Shown piece after piece: positions 61,084 through 64,000 of a DNA stretch of 64,000 nt. The number at the start of each line of letters is the position of its first letter. The first letter of the stretch is position 1. The stretch is from Venturia oleaginea (taxonomy: Eukaryota > Ascomycota > Dothideomycetes > Venturiales > Venturiaceae). The translations under genes and the position numbers were made by a program. The stretch lies in the NCBI GenBank assembly GCA_013176395.1, contig JABMLP010000003.1:930001-994000 (forward strand), read 5' to 3'. A model generated the notes under the pieces. The model did no database searches, was not told where the DNA came from, and saw only the letters and a list, made by a program, of their open reading frames with translations.

Positions 61084-64000
61084 ATGTCTTCAGGGCACAA
61101 ATCCAGGCAGCTACTGCCAACACTGAGTTGCGAGAACTCAAGGACGTGGTTCCAAAGAGCAAGGAATTACTTGACTGGTGAAGGGACCTGGTGGGTCATT
61201 TCGCAGGCCATCAAGTACAATACATACGACCTTCCAGATGATCGCCATCTGGTACAGACAAGAGCACCAAAACCACCAGGTGTAGAGGGACAAGGATTCA
61301 TTCCTTGGTCCTCACAACCCTCGACTCCCTCTGACTCAGCTACGCCCTTCTCTCGCCCAAAGAAACAGACCTTCGTCCAAGTTCCTCTACAATTAGATGA
61401 GAAAAAGCTGGCAGCAAATCAAGATGCCAAGACTAGAGGAGATACTCCCCCGTATCCGGAGTTTACTTTGTGGAAGAAAAGGACTCTCAAGATACTTCGT
61501 CAAACAAGACAAGAGCAGATTCAGCCATGAGGCCCTATGATGACTGGGTGTCTGCTAACAGCAAGGCGATACATAAGATCATGATGTGCCTGTCAGAGGA
61601 CGACCAGAACCTGTACAGTATCTACGAGAGGGCATCAGATCTGTGGGAAGTCCTGATGACGAAGTACATGGAGGTCATGACAGCGGATATTACCTCTTCT
61701 ATCCAGGAGTTTGTCAACTTCAGGATGGACGAGGGAGATACAATCGATGGCTCGTGGACATATCTTACCAATCTTGGGGTAAAGATCGCATCAGTCTCTC
61801 CGGAAGAAGCGCACTACCAACTCCCAGGGAAGAGGATGAGACACCTTCTGGCAGCTCTCCCAACAGAGTACTCGGCAATGAAACAAGCTATCCAAGCGCA
61901 GCCATACCTGCAGCCAGAACACATCCTAAAGCTTCTGAAAGGAAGAGAGGCCGACATCAGGATCAACGAAACGGCAATGGTATCCCAGAACCAGAAGAAC
62001 AAATCTGGAAGCGAAAAGAATATCAGCTGCTACCTCTGTCACGACCCGCACCTAATTATGGACTGCGAACACCTCCTAGCTGCAAAAGATACTGTCGAGA
62101 AAAGAAGAAGAGGGAAGAGTCCCAACCTCAAGAAGTCGACAACCAAGCAACGAAGTTCCAAATTGCCTTCGCATTTAGCCTCATCCTCCGAGAGCCTCAG
62201 CCAAGACGAGCGTGTGAAACTGATTTCCAAGATAGTCCTAGATGTCAAGAAACAGCGACCCAAGAAAACAGCAAGAGCTTACGCTGCTCAGTCAGAACCT
62301 GAGACTAGAGACGAGGAAACAGGAGGTCTCCTCCGAGGATGAGATCCACGATGAAGTTGCCCATACCAGCGTCGAAGCGATGGGTAAGCTCCTACCCCAG
62401 CAATGGATGCTCGATTCCTGCACCTCATCTCATATGACTGACCAACAATCTCTCTTCAGGGGTAAACTCAAGCCATTACCTATGAAGAGACTGATTAAGG
62501 TTGGAGGCGGAATCCTTTCTGCGAGTTATGAAGGAGATGCAGTCATGGAGGATAGGAGAGGCAATAAGGTAGTTCTTGAAAAGGTTTTGCTTGTACCTGG
62601 ACTCGGAGTCAATCTTGTATCATGGAATAAACTCTCGACTCAATTTGATATTCGGCCACCAGACTTCAATATTCTCTCAAGCACCAATGGCGAACCTGTT
62701 CTTCAAACTATCGTCAGAAGAGGAGTTCCTATCGTTACAAACATCAAGAAATTGCAGGAAAAGGGAAAGAGGAAAGGGAGAAAAGTCCATGAGCTTGAAT
62801 GGGCTTTTCCTTCTGCAGAAGGCGAACCTATTCCCCTTGACGAAAGTGAGGAGCTGTCCCCATCTCTCACTAGGAAGAAGGCTCAGTGGGAGCTATGGCA
62901 TAGAAGGTTTGCCCATTACGGGGCCAAGTCCCTAAGATACGTCCACAAGGTCACTACCTTAGACCAGCCAATTCCTACCTTTGAGTCAAGAGACTGTCCA
63001 TGCAAGATCTGTCTTACTACCAAAATGAAAAGAAGCTATGGTAGGGTGACGGAACCGAAGCAAGAAATTATGGAACTTATCTCAGTCGATATCTGTGGAC
63101 CATTGCCCGTGTCAAGGAAGGGATTCAAGTGGTTCCTACAGATCGTCGAAAATGCTTCCCGAAAGAAATGGACAAGGCCAATGAGAGAGAAGTCAGATGC
63201 GCCTCAAGAACTCAGACAATGGAAAGTGTCAGCTGAGACTGAAACTGGGAAGAAGCTGAAAGCTGTGAGGATCGACAATGCGGGAGAACTTGTCAAGCTG
63301 GCGAGAGATTGGGAGAAAGAAAAGGGTATTCACCCTGAGTTCACAGATGCATATAGTTCCAACCAGAATGGGTTGCGGAAAGGAATATCCAGACCTCAGA
63401 GAACAATGTCCGGGCTATGTGCGAGGATTCCGGAATGCCTATTGAGTTCTGGCCAGAAGCAATCGAAACCCATACCTATGTCAGCAATCTTCTCGCCAAC
63501 GGTCCAGAGGTTGAAGAATTCAGGCTCTCCCCAGAAGAAGCATGGTCAGGAAAGAAACCCTCAATTGATCACCTCTGAGTATGGGTGTGACGGCACGGCA
63601 CGTGACCATAAAATCACGTGCCGTGGCTCGTGCACTTTCCCTACTTAGTCGGAGTTTCCTTACGAAACTCTTACCTCTCGACCTTAGATCCTAAGTGTAA
63701 TTCGGTGACATGTTCTGAAGTGCCTTGTGCCTTCGTATGGATATGCCGTGCCCTCACAATGGGGATGTCATGTCCCGAGAGAGGAGCTTGCAGGGGCAAT
63801 GCACAACTCCTCAAAGTCGAGGGCTGACAAATTCATGAATACTGGCAAGCCTGTAGTCTTCATGGGATATGTCAAAGGTACAAGAAAAATGTGGAAGTTC
63901 TGGGATCCAGATTTCAGGGACATCAAGACACACAGCTCGGTAAGGTTCCTTGAAGATAAAAGAGGAGGTGACTTGAGTTTGAACCTCGGAATAGCAAGTC
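61084..64000 (+). pseudogene. Copia family 2 Gag-Pol, several breaks
   Basis: Gag pieces: MSSGHKSRQLLPTLSCEN from 61084, frame change near 61500, then RPYDDWVSANSKAIHKIM and a zinc-knuckle-like CYLCHDPHLIMDC. A frame change near 62300 leads to the protease region with MLDSCTSSHMT (D-S-C where D-S/T-G is expected), Gag-pre-integrase (LWHRRFAHYG, CKICLTTKMKR) and integrase (VDICGPLPVSRKG, RIDNAGELVKL). A one-base loss near 63374 shifts NQNGVAER-type sequence, a TGA lies near 63576, and a solo LTR splits the next block. After it the frame resumes as CHVPREELAGAMHNSSKSRA and FMGYVKGTRKMWKFWDP. Non-functional. Confidence 0.88.
63586..63758 (+). repeat. Solo LTR inserted in Copia family 2 integrase
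   Basis: 173 bp, TGTGACGGCACGG...GTGCCCTCACA, with target duplication ATGGG at 63581-63585 and 63759-63763. Removing it and one duplicate restores the reading frame (VWG to CHVPREE). It contains an inverted repeat GGCACGTGA...TCACGTGCC. No full-length relative is in the window. Confidence 0.88.

Larger units (their letters stand above)
60600..64000 (+). mobile_element. Ty1/Copia element family 2, decayed, runs off window
   Basis: The 231-bp 5' LTR (60600-60830) is followed by a primer site and decayed gag and pol. The right part continues past 64000. A solo LTR at 63586-63758 interrupts integrase. The solo LTR at 25515-25745 belongs to this family. Confidence 0.9.

Overview
This is a window of filamentous ascomycete (Pezizomycotina) chromosome. 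Evidence: short GT-AG introns of about 40-75 bases with CTAAC/CTGAC-type branch points, a fungal Zn2Cys6 regulator, Atg6/Beclin 1, a fungal Scm3 centromere protein, an S10 carboxypeptidase and a fungal-only DUF6594 relic, plus a dense load of fungal transposons. A class-level placement (perhaps Leotiomycetes) would be a guess.

Host genes form two short islands and one edge gene. At the left edge (<1-1261, minus) is a secreted serine carboxypeptidase. The main island (13989-21842) holds a mitochondrial NDUFAF7/MidA methyltransferase, divergent from a membrane-anchored cysteine-synthase-like enzyme, then a convergent Scm3-type CENP-A chaperone and a secreted protein with three cysteine-rich modules and dibasic sites. 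The right island (55473-59571) holds Atg6/Beclin 1 and a Zn2Cys6 transcription factor. Splice sites were assigned by reading both frames across each junction.

The rest is nested mobile DNA. A pogo-like element (2242-10219) is split by a young Ty3/Gypsy chromovirus (2473-8614). At 10222-12436 lie LTR debris and solo LTRs. At 22102-25893 are an internally deleted pogo derivative and an inverted ~0.7 kb repeat that carries a 1.55 kb target-primed retroposon and two solo LTRs. Two Tc1/mariner elements follow (26051-27711 and 28697-30113; the second carries a 187-bp SINE-like insert). A first CACTA copy (30301-33513) carries a second copy of the 1.6 kb retroposon and ends at a Ty1/Copia element (33514-39140, minus). 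A second CACTA copy (39573-49036) has a second young Gypsy element (41966-47543) inside its Tnp2 gene. A DUF6594 pseudogene and a Mutator-like element (49906-53535) follow. A decayed Copia element (60600 to the end) carries a solo LTR at 63586-63758.

Several insertions can be proven from within the window: target-site duplications are present, and for some the unoccupied site exists in another copy. All three complete LTR elements have LTRs that look identical by eye, so transposition is recent. The observations most worth following are: the ORF-poor 1.6 kb retroposon with a (TCAA)n tail; the near-identical duplicated accessory gene of the CACTA elements; LTR/primer-site complementarity indicating self-priming in both Gypsy families; half-tRNA-iMet primer sites in both Copia families; a direct-inverted-direct rearrangement inside the Copia polyprotein; and the cysteine-rich, dibasic secreted precursor.
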